Below are positions 1-7,837 of a stretch of DNA of 28,173 nt, piece after piece. The stretch comes from an uncultured Christensenellaceae bacterium (GTDB lineage Bacteria; Bacillota; Clostridia; Christensenellales; CAG-138), in assembly GCA_902475645.1 (NCBI GenBank), contig CABSAH010000004.1, positions 1-28,173 of the forward strand, read 5' to 3'. Position 1 is the first letter of the stretch; the number at the start of each line of letters is the position of its first letter. Both the position numbers and the translations under genes were made by a program. The notes beneath the pieces are model-generated. The model was given only the letters and a program-made list of their open reading frames with translations, was not told the DNA's origin and did not search any database.

Positions 1-5
1 CCCAT

Positions 6-251
6 ATGCCGATCTTTTTAGACAGGATAAAGAATAATTGTGAGTTTACATCTCTAGATAGAATGTATTTTGAGATGATATATGATGCTGCATTCTATCG
101 TTTCGTAGTGGAGAATGATATGGGTTTCTGTGTGGCACCTTTATCAGCTCAATTATTTGATAGGAGTATCTTAGATGAAGATCGTGTTTTCTATGACAGA
201 TTCGGCATCAAAATTGAACAATTTAACAAGAGGTTTCGAAGCGCGGGTTAG
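6..251 (+). CDS. Unrecognised protein, possibly 5'-truncated by the window edge
   Basis: This is an AT-rich reading frame of 81 codons from the first visible ATG. The frame is open to the left edge, so the real start may lie outside the window. The protein is aromatic-rich and soluble, with no signal peptide or membrane segment, and I do not recognise it. Its last 25 codons overlap the next frame (175-534). Both frames look protein-like in the overlap, so either two genes overlap by 77 bases or one gene carries a one-base shift near 200-250. The base composition is clearly lower in GC than everything to the right of position 730, which suggests separate ancestry. Nothing in the sequence supports a function. 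Confidence 0.4.
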   Translation: MPIFLDRIKNNCEFTSLDRMYFEMIYDAAFYRFVVENDMGFCVAPLSAQLFDRSILDEDRVFYDRFGIKIEQFNKRFRSAG

Positions 252-534
252 AATATGTGAAGATTATGAAGTCTTTCATAATCATAAGCATAACATGTAC
301 TACTATGATGAGGTTAGGAAAGCCCTTTCTTCATCTGGTAGTACTCTTTTTGTCCATTTAACTGGCGGCGGTAACTCTTATGTAGCTCTTCAATGTATAT
401 TACATTTTGTTCGTGGGCGGAAGATTTCTTCTGTGACAGTTTTAGGCCAGAATAACGGTGTTCTCCGTACTTGGAAAAAACTCTTCTCAGATAAAAGTGA
501 CAAGTTGCCTGTCCCCCCGCGCAAGCGGGGGTGA
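175..534 (+). CDS. Unrecognised protein whose C-terminus is read through the first CRISPR repeat
   Basis: The 119-codon frame has an ATG at 175 preceded by AGGAG at 162-166 with eight bases of spacing, so translation from here is plausible even though it overlaps the upstream frame. The protein looks soluble. Its middle (VHLTGGGNSYVALQCILHF) resembles a Rossmann-like strand, glycine loop and helix, but I do not recognise the family. The last residues, LPVPPRKRG, and the TGA stop at 532-534 are encoded by CRISPR repeat 1, so the native C-terminus may have been replaced when the array was placed here. The usual non-coding leader of a type I-E array would fall inside this frame. Alternatives are a frameshifted single gene with the preceding frame, or leader DNA that happens to be open. 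Confidence 0.4.
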   Translation: MKIVFSMTDSASKLNNLTRGFEARVRICEDYEVFHNHKHNMYYYDEVRKALSSSGSTLFVHLTGGGNSYVALQCILHFVRGRKISSVTVLGQNNGVLRTWKKLFSDKSDKLPVPPRKRG

Positions 535-720
535 TCCTTCAAGCGGCATATATCCGTGTAAATACAGGGGCTGTTCCCCGCGCAAGCGGGGGTGATCCCG
601 CACAAGAGGGCGGGCTTGCGGACTATGACTGCTGTTCCCCGCGCAAGCGGGGGTGATCCTACGACTTGGAAAGCCGGAAGAACCCCGCGCCCCTGATCCC
701 CGCTCAAGCGGGGCTGATTC
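510..720 (+). CRISPR. Type I-E-like CRISPR mini-array, 4 repeats and 3 spacers
   Basis: Four 28-base repeats lie at 510-537, 571-598, 632-659 and 693-720, separated by three spacers of exactly 33 bases (538-570, 599-631, 660-692), giving a strict 61-base period. Repeats 2 and 3 are identical, with core TTCCCCGCGCAAGCGGGG followed by GTGATCC, the type I-E palindromic stem and 3' handle. The last repeat differs at several positions (ATCCCCGCTCAAGCGGGGCT), as is usual for the leader-distal end, so transcription is rightward. Repeat 1 is also altered at its 5' end (an extended C run). There are no cas genes in the window. The array ends nine bases before the stop codon of the convergent minus-strand gene. 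Confidence 0.93.
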
Positions 721-729
721 GTCCGCATA

Positions 730-2925
730 TCACCGCTCTCCTAATCCCTCAAACCACTCTTTCAGCGCCGTGCCCATGATGTTTTGATGCGCGTGCTGTC
801 CGGCCTGCATGGTGCAAAAGTTCTGCCCGCCGCCCCAAACCGTAAGCTTTGCGCCGTTTGTGAACGTGATTATTACGCAGTACGGGTGCGATGTGCCATA
901 CTCGTTTGAGATAGGGTGGGCCTGACGAAACGCTTGCACAAAGCCGTCGGTTTCATCCATGCTCAGCGTTTCGGCGGCGCCGTGCGGCAGCGCAAGGTAT
1001 TGCGCTTGGGCAATGTCCGATAATGTGAAGGCGGGCATCTCGGCCTGCTTAGAAGTGGCGATGGTTTTGTTTTTTATCAGCTTAAAAATACATTCGCTGC
1101 CGCAATACTCATATCGTTTTTCGGATTCAATATATTTGCCACGCTTCGTAACTACAATGTTGATATAGTATGTGCCGCGCGGCAGGGCGTCAATGTAGGA
1201 TATATCCACGTTGTGATAAATGCGCTGCTTGGTATCGTCCCAAATGCTAATGCTAAAGGAAGTGCTTGGGCTAAGCTCAACGGCAAAATCGCTGCCGTAA
1301 ACCGCGGAGGGCAGCTTTGGCTCAAGCTCCGATATATCCTGAAAAAATGCGGGAATGCCGTCCGCCGCAAGCCAGCCGTTATCCGTCCATTCGCTTGCCC
1401 ACAGAAAATTTTCATAGGGCGCAATGGCTTCGCCGTTTGATATAACGGTAATAAGCGGCTCAGCATAAGCTGACGCGGGTAAGCCGCCAACCTCTGCAAG
1501 CAAATCAAGATACGCCTTTTCGTTGGCATTTTGCCACGATAAGCCAGTTTCCTTATAATGCTCTGCAAGGGGCTTTAGACTGTTCACATAAACGCCGTCT
1601 CCGGTCATGCGGTCATAGCCTGTGACTACCCAGCCCGCGCCGCGCCTTTCAAGGGTGAGTATTATTTCCTCTCCCACGCCGCGCATGGGGCCTGATGTGA
1701 TTTCGGTATTTACATTGAAGCGGGCAGTCATGCGCCCATCGTCGCTTTGAATTGTTTCGAGCAAGTCGGCTATGCCTTTTTCTACCGTATCAAGTGCGGA
1801 TAAGGCGCCGTTAAGTATTTTGTCCACGGCAAGCCGCGCATCATAGAAGAACAGGTCTGTCGCTTCGTTGCGCTCCATTATGTCGGAAAAATCCTGCACC
1901 TCTTTCAGCTTTTGCCCCATATAGTAGCGGTACATGACCTCCGCCGCCAGCTCCTCTGCACTCATTGCGGGGAGAGTATGCTGTTCCTCTAACGCCGCGC
2001 TTTCGGCGTCCAAGGATAGCATTATGCCTTGCAGCGCCTGCCCGCTTGGCTTAGCTTCGGAGAGTTTTGCCCGCATATCATCCAGCAGTCGGGCTTTTTC
2101 CTTCGTGCCTATGTCGGCGTTTTTATGCACGGTCATGTAGCTTAGGTATTCCGTTTCAAAGGCAATGCCGGCGGCGGGGTTTTCATATTGCAAGCCGTCT
2201 AAGCCATATGAATTGCACATTGCGGCATACTCTGCATAGCCATCGGACTCCGTGCGCAGGGAGGTGATGAAAAGCCCGTGAATGGTTTCTATAAGCTCGG
2301 CGCGTATCAGCTCATTTTGCGCAATTCCGCCCTTGCCCTTTAGTTCAAGCGCGATTGAAGCCTCGTAGCGAAACGCCTTTCGTTGGGCGTTTGCATCCGT
2401 AACGGCAAACGCTGCCGTTTCTGCCGCTCCGTTCCCTGCGAAAGTCTCCGCGCTGTGCAAAATATAGTGAAGGTACTTTGCACTTAAATACGTATCACTA
2501 TCTTCAGTCCATTTATCCCCCTGATAAAACAGCGATTCAGCCGCGGAGTAATCGCCGATTGCAAAGTTTGCAGCAGCGGATTTGACCATATCGGCAACCT
2601 TGTTCAGCTTTTCTTCATTAGCATATACCATTGGCGAGAGCGCATATACCGCGTCGCCTATGAGCGGCAGCTCTGCGGCAAGGGCGGGTTTTACGGCGAA
2701 TGTGCAGGCGGATAGCAGCACCGCGGCGGCGCAGGCGGCAGCCGCAATGCGGACGGCTTTTATAAATGGCGCAGTATGCTTGCTTTTTGCATTTGTCAGC
2801 GCTTTATCCCGACTTTGCAAAAGGGCTATGGTATCGTCGATTCGCTTATAATAGCCTTGCGAGGGAGCGGGAAAGCCCGTCCTTAGCGTATGTGCGAATT
2901 GCATATCATATTCCATAGTATTCAT
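730..2925 (-). CDS. Large membrane-anchored putative anti-sigma factor
   Basis: The protein has 731 residues. A short charged cytoplasmic N-terminus of about 50 residues is followed by one hydrophobic segment around 53-80 (AAAACAAAVLLSACTFAV) and a long extracytoplasmic region that I cannot assign. It lies directly downstream of an ECF sigma gene and overlaps its 3' end, the classic arrangement for translationally coupled sigma/anti-sigma pairs. The post-membrane motif LPLIGDAVYALSP resembles DUF4179-type anti-sigma proteins. The ATG at 2925 sits almost on the GGGGG of the leader. A second in-frame ATG at 2916 is nine bases from it and may be the true start. The external part is far larger than in most anti-sigma factors, so it probably senses or binds something outside the cell. 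The stop lies nine bases from the CRISPR array, leaving no room for a terminator of its own. Confidence 0.75.
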   Translation of the reverse strand: MNTMEYDMQFAHTLRTGFPAPSQGYYKRIDDTIALLQSRDKALTNAKSKHTAPFIKAVRIAAAACAAAVLLSACTFAVKPALAAELPLIGDAVYALSPMVYANEEKLNKVADMVKSAAANFAIGDYSAAESLFYQGDKWTEDSDTYLSAKYLHYILHSAETFAGNGAAETAAFAVTDANAQRKAFRYEASIALELKGKGGIAQNELIRAELIETIHGLFITSLRTESDGYAEYAAMCNSYGLDGLQYENPAAGIAFETEYLSYMTVHKNADIGTKEKARLLDDMRAKLSEAKPSGQALQGIMLSLDAESAALEEQHTLPAMSAEELAAEVMYRYYMGQKLKEVQDFSDIMERNEATDLFFYDARLAVDKILNGALSALDTVEKGIADLLETIQSDDGRMTARFNVNTEITSGPMRGVGEEIILTLERRGAGWVVTGYDRMTGDGVYVNSLKPLAEHYKETGLSWQNANEKAYLDLLAEVGGLPASAYAEPLITVISNGEAIAPYENFLWASEWTDNGWLAADGIPAFFQDISELEPKLPSAVYGSDFAVELSPSTSFSISIWDDTKQRIYHNVDISYIDALPRGTYYINIVVTKRGKYIESEKRYEYCGSECIFKLIKNKTIATSKQAEMPAFTLSDIAQAQYLALPHGAAETLSMDETDGFVQAFRQAHPISNEYGTSHPYCVIITFTNGAKLTVWGGGQNFCTMQAGQHAHQNIMGTALKEWFEGLGER

Positions 2926-3397
2926 CCCCCAATAATCTTTTCAGCTCCGTCCGCGCCCGCGACAGGCGGCTTTTAACCGTGCCGGAGGGTATCTCCAGTA
3001 TTTCGGCTATCTCCTTTATTGAATGGCCGCATATATAATAAAGCGTTATTGCTTCGCGCTGTTCGTTAGTCAGCCGCGAAAGGGCGTTTGCAACATCAAT
3101 GAGGTACTCTGCTCCATGCTCATGTAAATAGGGTATTTCCTCATCGATTGGAACTGTGCGCTGCCGCAGCTTTGCCATGCCGTAACATTCGTTTTTCACT
3201 ATTCGGAACAGCCATGGCTTCAACGCGCTTTTGCTTCGCAGGCTGTCGATATGCGTATGCGCCTTGATAATGGCACTGCTTACGGCGTCCTCGCTTTCGG
3301 GTACGGAGCGCAGTATGCTGTACGCAAAGTAGAACAGCTCGTCCCTAAGCTCCGTTATCCGTCCGTAAAACCAATTAAGTTTTTTATCTCCGCTCAC
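2906..3397 (-). CDS. ECF-type RNA polymerase sigma factor
   Basis: The protein carries sigma-70 region 2 (ELRDELFYFAYSILRS, then a DA-rich helix and PWLFRIVKNEC) and region 4 with a helix-turn-helix (LTNEQREAITLYYICGHS, then IKEIAEILEIPSGTVKSRLSRARTEL split across the recognition helix). It would direct RNA polymerase to a small stress or envelope regulon. The frame stays open to an ATG at 3523, but a terminator for the upstream gene (3506-3557) and an ECF-like promoter (3444-3472) lie inside that extension. I therefore prefer the GTG at 3397, which gives about 163 residues, a normal ECF length. No perfect ribosome binding site is seen there. The 3' end overlaps the putative anti-sigma gene, implying coupled expression. 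Confidence 0.85.
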   Translation of the reverse strand: MSGDKKLNWFYGRITELRDELFYFAYSILRSVPESEDAVSSAIIKAHTHIDSLRSKSALKPWLFRIVKNECYGMAKLRQRTVPIDEEIPYLHEHGAEYLIDVANALSRLTNEQREAITLYYICGHSIKEIAEILEIPSGTVKSRLSRARTELKRLLGDEYYGI

Positions 3398-3443
3398 GCT
3401 CGGTCGCCGCCCCCCGCATTTATTGGATGATTGCCTTTGTATA

Positions 3444-3472
3444 TTAGACTGCCAAGAACGCAAAACGGTTCC
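3444..3472 (-). promoter_or_regulatory. Candidate ECF-dependent autoregulatory promoter
   Basis: On the minus strand GGAACC (3472-3467), a 17-base spacer and GTCTAA (3449-3444) match the general ECF pattern of a GGAAC-type -35 and a GTCTA-like -10. It lies just after the terminator of the preceding gene and about 47 bases before the preferred GTG start of the sigma gene. Autoregulation by the encoded sigma is an inference. The match is by eye and short. Confidence 0.45.
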
Positions 3473-3505
3473 ATCGTTTTTGGCATAAAGCAAAAAGCCC
3501 GTTAT

Positions 3506-3557
3506 AAAAAGCACGGCTCCCAAGCTTTCATAATGCTACGAAAGCCGGAAACCGTGC
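3506..3557 (-). terminator. Intrinsic terminator after the DUF4428 gene
   Basis: On the minus strand the stem begins GCACGG...GGCTTTC, has a roughly ten-base loop, and closes with GAAAGC...CCGTGC, followed directly by TTTTTATAA. The outer six and inner six base pairs are perfect, with partial pairing between them. It separates the upstream operon from the sigma-factor unit. Confidence 0.8.
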
Positions 3558-3603
3558 CGTATTGCATGAATTTAATGCGTATATGAATAGCGCCGCTGGC
3601 TGC

Positions 3604-4368
3604 TTATGCGTTTATAACGCTGCCGCAGAATTCGCAGCGGCCCTTTGCATCGGGCACTACCACCGCGCCGCAGAAGGGGCATTTTACGCTGGCCTTGGGG
3701 GCGTTTGCCGCGGCTGCACTTTCGCGCACGGCGGTGCGTATATTGGTAAGCGCTTCCACTATATCCTTGCCTATCTTTTCATATTCGCAGTAATCTATGT
3801 TCCTGTGCGGGTCTATGGAGGGGCGGCCCGCGCTTATAACCACGTTGTCCGTCTCCACAGATTTGCCGTTCAGCTTAAAGCGAATTTCGTTGAAATACGG
3901 GTTGTTTACATTGATTATCACCGTAAACGTGTAGCTTATGCGGTAGCGTGCAGGCACATAGCTTATTTCCTTGCCTTCCTTGTCCTTTTGCTTCAGCTCC
4001 GTGCGGCTTTCGTCAACGTCTATGCGGCAGCCCGTAACGTCCGCAAAGTCCATAACGTCGGGATTCGCGTCCGCAAGGCTACGCGCGCTTGTAACCATGA
4101 ATTTGCCCGCGTCCTCGTCGAGCAGCACCTTTGTATTGTCGCCCAATGTGCGCGTTGTGCGGAACGCGGCTACGGCGTCCTTGTTAGCCTCGCGGTAGTC
4201 AAGCTGCTGCTTAATATCCTCAACGGTGCTTTTGCGGCGCTCCGAAAACCACGGCGAAAGCTTTGCGGCGCAGTTTTTGCACAAATTGCCGTTCTCAAGC
4301 TTTTTGTTGCCGAGGAAGCCTATCTTCTCTCCGCATATATCGCAGTATTTTTTATCAAATAATCCCAT
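3604..4368 (-). CDS. DUF4428-type protein with N- and C-terminal zinc ribbons
   Basis: The 254-residue cytoplasmic protein opens with the signature MGLFDKKYCDICGEKIGFLG and a second pair, CKNC, at about residues 32-35, which together form a four-cysteine zinc ribbon. The following KLSPWFSERRKSTVEDIKQQ segment is typical of the DUF4428 family. The middle (about 80-200) looks like a beta-rich PH-like fold. The C-terminus has a second ribbon, CPFCGAVV...CEFCGSVI. AAAGGAGG sits six bases before the ATG. It lies 15 bases after a lipoprotein gene and is followed by a strong terminator, so it is the last gene of its transcript. The biochemical role of this family is unknown to me. Membrane-stress or scaffold functions would be speculation. 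Confidence 0.8.
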   Translation of the reverse strand: MGLFDKKYCDICGEKIGFLGNKKLENGNLCKNCAAKLSPWFSERRKSTVEDIKQQLDYREANKDAVAAFRTTRTLGDNTKVLLDEDAGKFMVTSARSLADANPDVMDFADVTGCRIDVDESRTELKQKDKEGKEISYVPARYRISYTFTVIINVNNPYFNEIRFKLNGKSVETDNVVISAGRPSIDPHRNIDYCEYEKIGKDIVEALTNIRTAVRESAAAANAPKASVKCPFCGAVVVPDAKGRCEFCGSVINA

Positions 4369-4383
4369 AAGTAGCCTCCTTTG

Positions 4384-5502
4384 TCAGTTTACCATCTCAC
4401 GGCAGATGAAGGAGCAATCCTTGTTAACCGTATATGTGAAGGATTGAACCTTGGCTCGCTTGTGTATTCCTGCTCCCTGGTCCCACTCGCCATCCACATA
4501 ATCGCCTACCCAAACAATAGAATCGTGACTAAAATTGCTTGTTACGGTTATAACCGTTCCCGCAGGCACAGAGCCTCCCTCTGCGCCGGAGTAACCGCCG
4601 CCGGAGAAGGTGCAGTTCCTGCATGAAACGCTGTAATATACAACGGGCTCGGGTGCAGACGAAACCTCGGGCGCCTGCCAAACGTGCGGTGCGGAGGTTG
4701 GCCTCGGCGTTGATTTAACGTCCTTGGGCTTCAACACGGCCTCATACACGGTCGTTTCATCAAGGCTGTATACAGTAAAGCCCGCAACATGGCGGTCGTA
4801 ATAATACGGTATACCGTTTATTAGCCAGAAATCCACCTCGTATCCGCGCGGCACATCCGCTTCCACATGTACCGATATCCAGCCGCCGGGATATATTTCA
4901 CCCGAAACTGGATGCTCGTAATCCTCGCCGAATATGAACTCGGTATACTTTGGGCCCACGGGCTTGCCCTTTTCGTTAAGGAACTGCATATGGGCATTGA
5001 CGGTATACACGGTTCGCTTGTCGCGCAATACTGCGGTAACGGTGGTGTCCGCTTCCTCGCATTCAAAGAACAGCACATCTTCGGTATACGGGCGCTCGTT
5101 GCCGAGCACGTCTATGTTGAATTCATCCGTAACCATGCGGCCGTTTATCATCCAGCAGTATACTTCCTGATCGTATTCCAGCGTGGCAATGGCCGTATAT
5201 TCGCCCGCCTGTTCAATGTTCAGCATGCTTTCCCCGTTAACCGTGCAGTTATATGCATACAGCTTGGGAACATCCCCTGCGGGAATACTCGGCGCATCAA
5301 CGCTCTGCGGCGTTTGTGCCGGCACAACAGCGGCGTCGTCGGGCTTAAAGCCCTGCTTCTGCGCTTCGTTAAGCTGTGCCTGCATCTGCCTCAGCTGCTC
5401 CTGCATGGCGGTTATATCCGCGGAATTCCCCAGTATTCCGCATCCTGCAAATAGAATAGTCATCAGCAGCACAAGTGCCGCCGTAAATACCTTTTTCTTC
5501 AT
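4384..5502 (-). CDS. Putative lipoprotein with coiled coil and repeated beta modules
   Basis: The 372-residue protein has a lipoprotein signal (MKKKVFTAALVLLMTILFAGC, lipid-attachment Cys21). A short coiled coil rich in Q and E follows (about 29-54), then a proline/alanine linker. After that come tandem beta-rich modules that share the pattern aromatic-W-x-I/L-N-G (CWMINGRMV near 120, FWLINGIPY near 225) and end in TVTAVLR or YEAVLK. The final part (about 290-372) carries CRNCTFSGGGYSGAEGG, which resembles divergent surface repeats of the InlB B-repeat class. AGGAGAGTAAT precedes the ATG. It is probably anchored to the outside of the membrane. No catalytic motif is visible. It is co-directional with and close to the DUF4428 gene. 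Confidence 0.7.
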   Translation of the reverse strand: MKKKVFTAALVLLMTILFAGCGILGNSADITAMQEQLRQMQAQLNEAQKQGFKPDDAAVVPAQTPQSVDAPSIPAGDVPKLYAYNCTVNGESMLNIEQAGEYTAIATLEYDQEVYCWMINGRMVTDEFNIDVLGNERPYTEDVLFFECEEADTTVTAVLRDKRTVYTVNAHMQFLNEKGKPVGPKYTEFIFGEDYEHPVSGEIYPGGWISVHVEADVPRGYEVDFWLINGIPYYYDRHVAGFTVYSLDETTVYEAVLKPKDVKSTPRPTSAPHVWQAPEVSSAPEPVVYYSVSCRNCTFSGGGYSGAEGGSVPAGTVITVTSNFSHDSIVWVGDYVDGEWDQGAGIHKRAKVQSFTYTVNKDCSFICREMVN

Positions 5503-5520
5503 ATTACTCTCCTAAAATCG

Positions 5521-5635
5521 GAATATGCCCCCGCCTGTGACGGGACGGGAGCATATTCTTTTTATGCCTTCAGCCTGTTATACACGCCTAAGCATATGGT
5601 TTAATTCATGCGGCAGATCGCGGAACGGGCCGCAT
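5521..5635 (-). terminator. Two hairpins between lipoprotein genes, possible terminators
   Basis: The 153-base gap 5503-5655 contains two inverted repeats. One (5521-5558) pairs GAATATGC...CCG with CGG...GCATATTC. The other (5608-5635) pairs ATGCGGC with GCCGCAT. On the minus strand the T-runs after them are weak (CGATTTT after the first). On the plus strand the first hairpin is followed by TTTTT. They may attenuate transcription between the two lipoprotein genes, but I am not sure of direction or strength. Confidence 0.4.
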
Positions 5636-5655
5636 ATTCGCCTTATAAACAGGGC

Positions 5656-7530
5656 TTATTTGAACTTCATGTTGTTGAGTATGATGTCGGGCATCGTTCC
5701 CTCAACGCAGTCCATGTTCCTCAGGCCGATTGAGAGGGCGCGGTCATCGTCAATCTGCGCCACATATTCTATCCATTGATAGCCTATGCGCTTATAGGTA
5801 CGGCCTTGGAAGGTTATGCCGCCAATTACCCTGTCGTCTATATCCTTATAGTTCTCGAAATCCTTCTTATAGAAGTCAAAATCGCTCACGTTGTTCCTTA
5901 CCTCAAACCTTATGCTGCCCGCGCCGAATGCGGTGGGGTCGTCGTTTTCAACAAGGCATCTCTTGCTTTCGTCATATGACCAGCCGGATTCGGGAACGGT
6001 CGTTTTGATGTTAATCTTCACATCATCGTGGGCGAACATATTAACATCCACGGAGAAGTCCTTCATAACGGCGCTTCCGGCGGCAGCCTTATCCGCCTCC
6101 GCAGCCTCGGCCTTAACTATGTCAAGATACTTTTCGGTAGCTTCCTTGCCGGAAAAGCCGCTGGTGTTAAAGGCGCTGACCGTATAAACGCCCGGCTCCT
6201 TTTCGCTGAAGTTTACGTAGATGAAGTGCGAGCTGTCGTCCTTGGATATCCACTTGTAGTAGCGGTAGTTTGCCTTCATATGGTCGCTGTATTCTTCCTT
6301 GACAAACGCACCCTCAACGCCGAAGTATGCAACAAGCTCTTCGTAGGTGGTGTTGAAAATGTCCTTGGCGACCTTGTTCATCCAAACGTAGCCCTTCTGC
6401 ACCTGCTCCTCGGTAACAAGGCCGTCGCCGCCGCCAACGTTAACGGCAGGGGTGCCTGTGTCGCCGCCTGACGGGGTGCTGCTGTCGCCGCCTGTAACGG
6501 GGGCGTCGCCGCCTATTGTATCGGGCAATGCCTTGTCGGCATTTATCATGGGCAGATACCAGTCGTCATATGCTGCGGGGCGGTCCTCTTCGTCAATATC
6601 GTCCCACGTCATGCCCCACGGGCGCAGATATATTTCGTAATGATATTCGTCATCGCCGCTTTCATAGTCGCCGTCGATGCAAATCATATTGTCAACGCCA
6701 AGCAGGCCGGGGTCTACTATCCAGTTTGCGTGCTCAAGCGCAACGTCCGTAAACCAGCCGCCCTCGGACATCACCGTGCCGTGCTCGCCTGTACCTGCCG
6801 CATTCAGGCTTACCTCGGCCTTGCAGGTGGGAGCATCGCGCGTATAGTCAACGTCCCAAAGCGTGACTGAGCCCTGATAATCCTCGCCTATTTCTATAAC
6901 GCCGCCAATGTCCCAGCGCCGATAGCTCATGCCTTCATAATAGCCGCCGCATCCGGTCATGGTCCACCAGCCGTACCATTCGCCGTTCCACCAATCCAGC
7001 AGGGCATCGCCCGTGCTGATATTGGCATCGTCGCCGCCCTGCACGGGCGCGCCAATACGCTCAAGCTGAGAAAGGTCTACTGTTATAGTCCCGCTCTTTT
7101 TGCCGAGAAGCTGAGAGAACGTGACTTCAACGGCCGTTTCTGTATCGATGAGTACAAACGGGCACAGGACCTCTTTTGTTTCGCCCGCTGCAATGCTTTC
7201 AAACTGGGATTCCATTGCATTTTCGTATGTTTCGGGGTCTATGATCACGGTTGCGCTGTCAAGCTCCGTATCGCCCTGCTTTGCCGTTTCGTTTACGCTC
7301 CAAAGGTATGATGATTCATCCTTGCCTTTGTTTGTAAAATCAAGCGTAAGCACAACGGCGTCGTTGCCTTCGGTGTCCTTCATTATGCGCGCGCCCTTAT
7401 AGAGCAGCTCGCAGCTATCCAATACTATTTTGTTGGGGTCTTCCGGTTCCTTTTGGCCGCAAGCCGCGAAGCTGACCGCCATAACGGCGGCCAGCAACAG
7501 GGCGAGCAGCTTTTTTAGATTGTTATTCAT
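5656..7530 (-). CDS. Lipoprotein with DUF5067-like N-terminal domain
   Basis: I chose the ATG at 7530, because AGGAG lies seven bases upstream and a textbook lipoprotein signal (AVMAVSFAAC, Cys24) follows. The frame extends upstream to 7635 without such support. The 624-residue product has an N-terminal immunoglobulin-like domain of about 150 residues (LTLDFTNKGKDESSYLW) that resembles DUF5067. Next is a tryptophan-rich region (about 190-300) reminiscent of ligand-binding beta barrels, then a Gly/Ser/Thr/Pro linker (about 350-375) and a C-terminal region of unknown type. It is exported and lipid-anchored. It lies 28 bases after a TM2 gene, so it is probably cotranscribed with it. No enzyme motif is visible. 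Confidence 0.78.
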   Translation of the reverse strand: MNNNLKKLLALLLAAVMAVSFAACGQKEPEDPNKIVLDSCELLYKGARIMKDTEGNDAVVLTLDFTNKGKDESSYLWSVNETAKQGDTELDSATVIIDPETYENAMESQFESIAAGETKEVLCPFVLIDTETAVEVTFSQLLGKKSGTITVDLSQLERIGAPVQGGDDANISTGDALLDWWNGEWYGWWTMTGCGGYYEGMSYRRWDIGGVIEIGEDYQGSVTLWDVDYTRDAPTCKAEVSLNAAGTGEHGTVMSEGGWFTDVALEHANWIVDPGLLGVDNMICIDGDYESGDDEYHYEIYLRPWGMTWDDIDEEDRPAAYDDWYLPMINADKALPDTIGGDAPVTGGDSSTPSGGDTGTPAVNVGGGDGLVTEEQVQKGYVWMNKVAKDIFNTTYEELVAYFGVEGAFVKEEYSDHMKANYRYYKWISKDDSSHFIYVNFSEKEPGVYTVSAFNTSGFSGKEATEKYLDIVKAEAAEADKAAAGSAVMKDFSVDVNMFAHDDVKINIKTTVPESGWSYDESKRCLVENDDPTAFGAGSIRFEVRNNVSDFDFYKKDFENYKDIDDRVIGGITFQGRTYKRIGYQWIEYVAQIDDDRALSIGLRNMDCVEGTMPDIILNNMKFK

Positions 7531-7558
7531 GGCTTGCTCCTGCCTTTTCGTTTGCTCC

Positions 7559-7780
7559 TTATTTTTGAAGTGTGTTGCCGTCCTTATCGGTGAAGCTGCC
7601 GGTAATGATCTTAATGAGGTCAACGATATAGCCAATGCCGAATACGCCGGCGGTCAACAGCCACACTATGCCCGTGCCGGTCTTGCCTACATAGAAGCGA
7701 TGTACGCCCAGGCCGCCGAGGAATATGCAGAGCAGCAGAGTAGTTTTCCAATCCTTTTTCACGTTAGCAGTGTTTTCCAT
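7559..7780 (-). CDS. Small TM2-domain membrane protein
   Basis: The 73-residue protein is almost only a TM2 domain: a charged N-terminus, a first membrane helix (TTLLLCIFLGGLGVHRFYVG), a short turn (KTGTG) and a second helix (IVWLLTAGVFGIGYIVDLI). The GGLGVHRFY motif is diagnostic for TM2. AAAGGAG lies seven bases before the ATG. Residues 9-73 are nearly the same as the C-terminal part of the larger TM2 protein at 8218-8880, so one is a duplicate of the other. The function of bacterial TM2 proteins is poorly known. In this operon it may anchor or recruit the lipoproteins and zinc-ribbon proteins. Confidence 0.88.
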   Translation of the reverse strand: MENTANVKKDWKTTLLLCIFLGGLGVHRFYVGKTGTGIVWLLTAGVFGIGYIVDLIKIITGSFTDKDGNTLQK

Positions 7781-7837
7781 TGTTTTTCTCCTTTCAAAGT
7801 CGGGGGTTATGAAAAAATATATTGCATATTATGCGGT

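Noticed and set aside
390..728. 112-codon minus-strand ORF across the CRISPR array
   Set aside because: It exists only because the repeats are open in that frame. It contains repeated PRLRG/PPLARG units translated from the repeats.
3562..4362. Long plus-strand ORF opposite the DUF4428 gene
   Set aside because: It is the antisense of a well-supported gene with zinc-ribbon motifs, and its composition is shadow-like (rich in A, Y, C, R).
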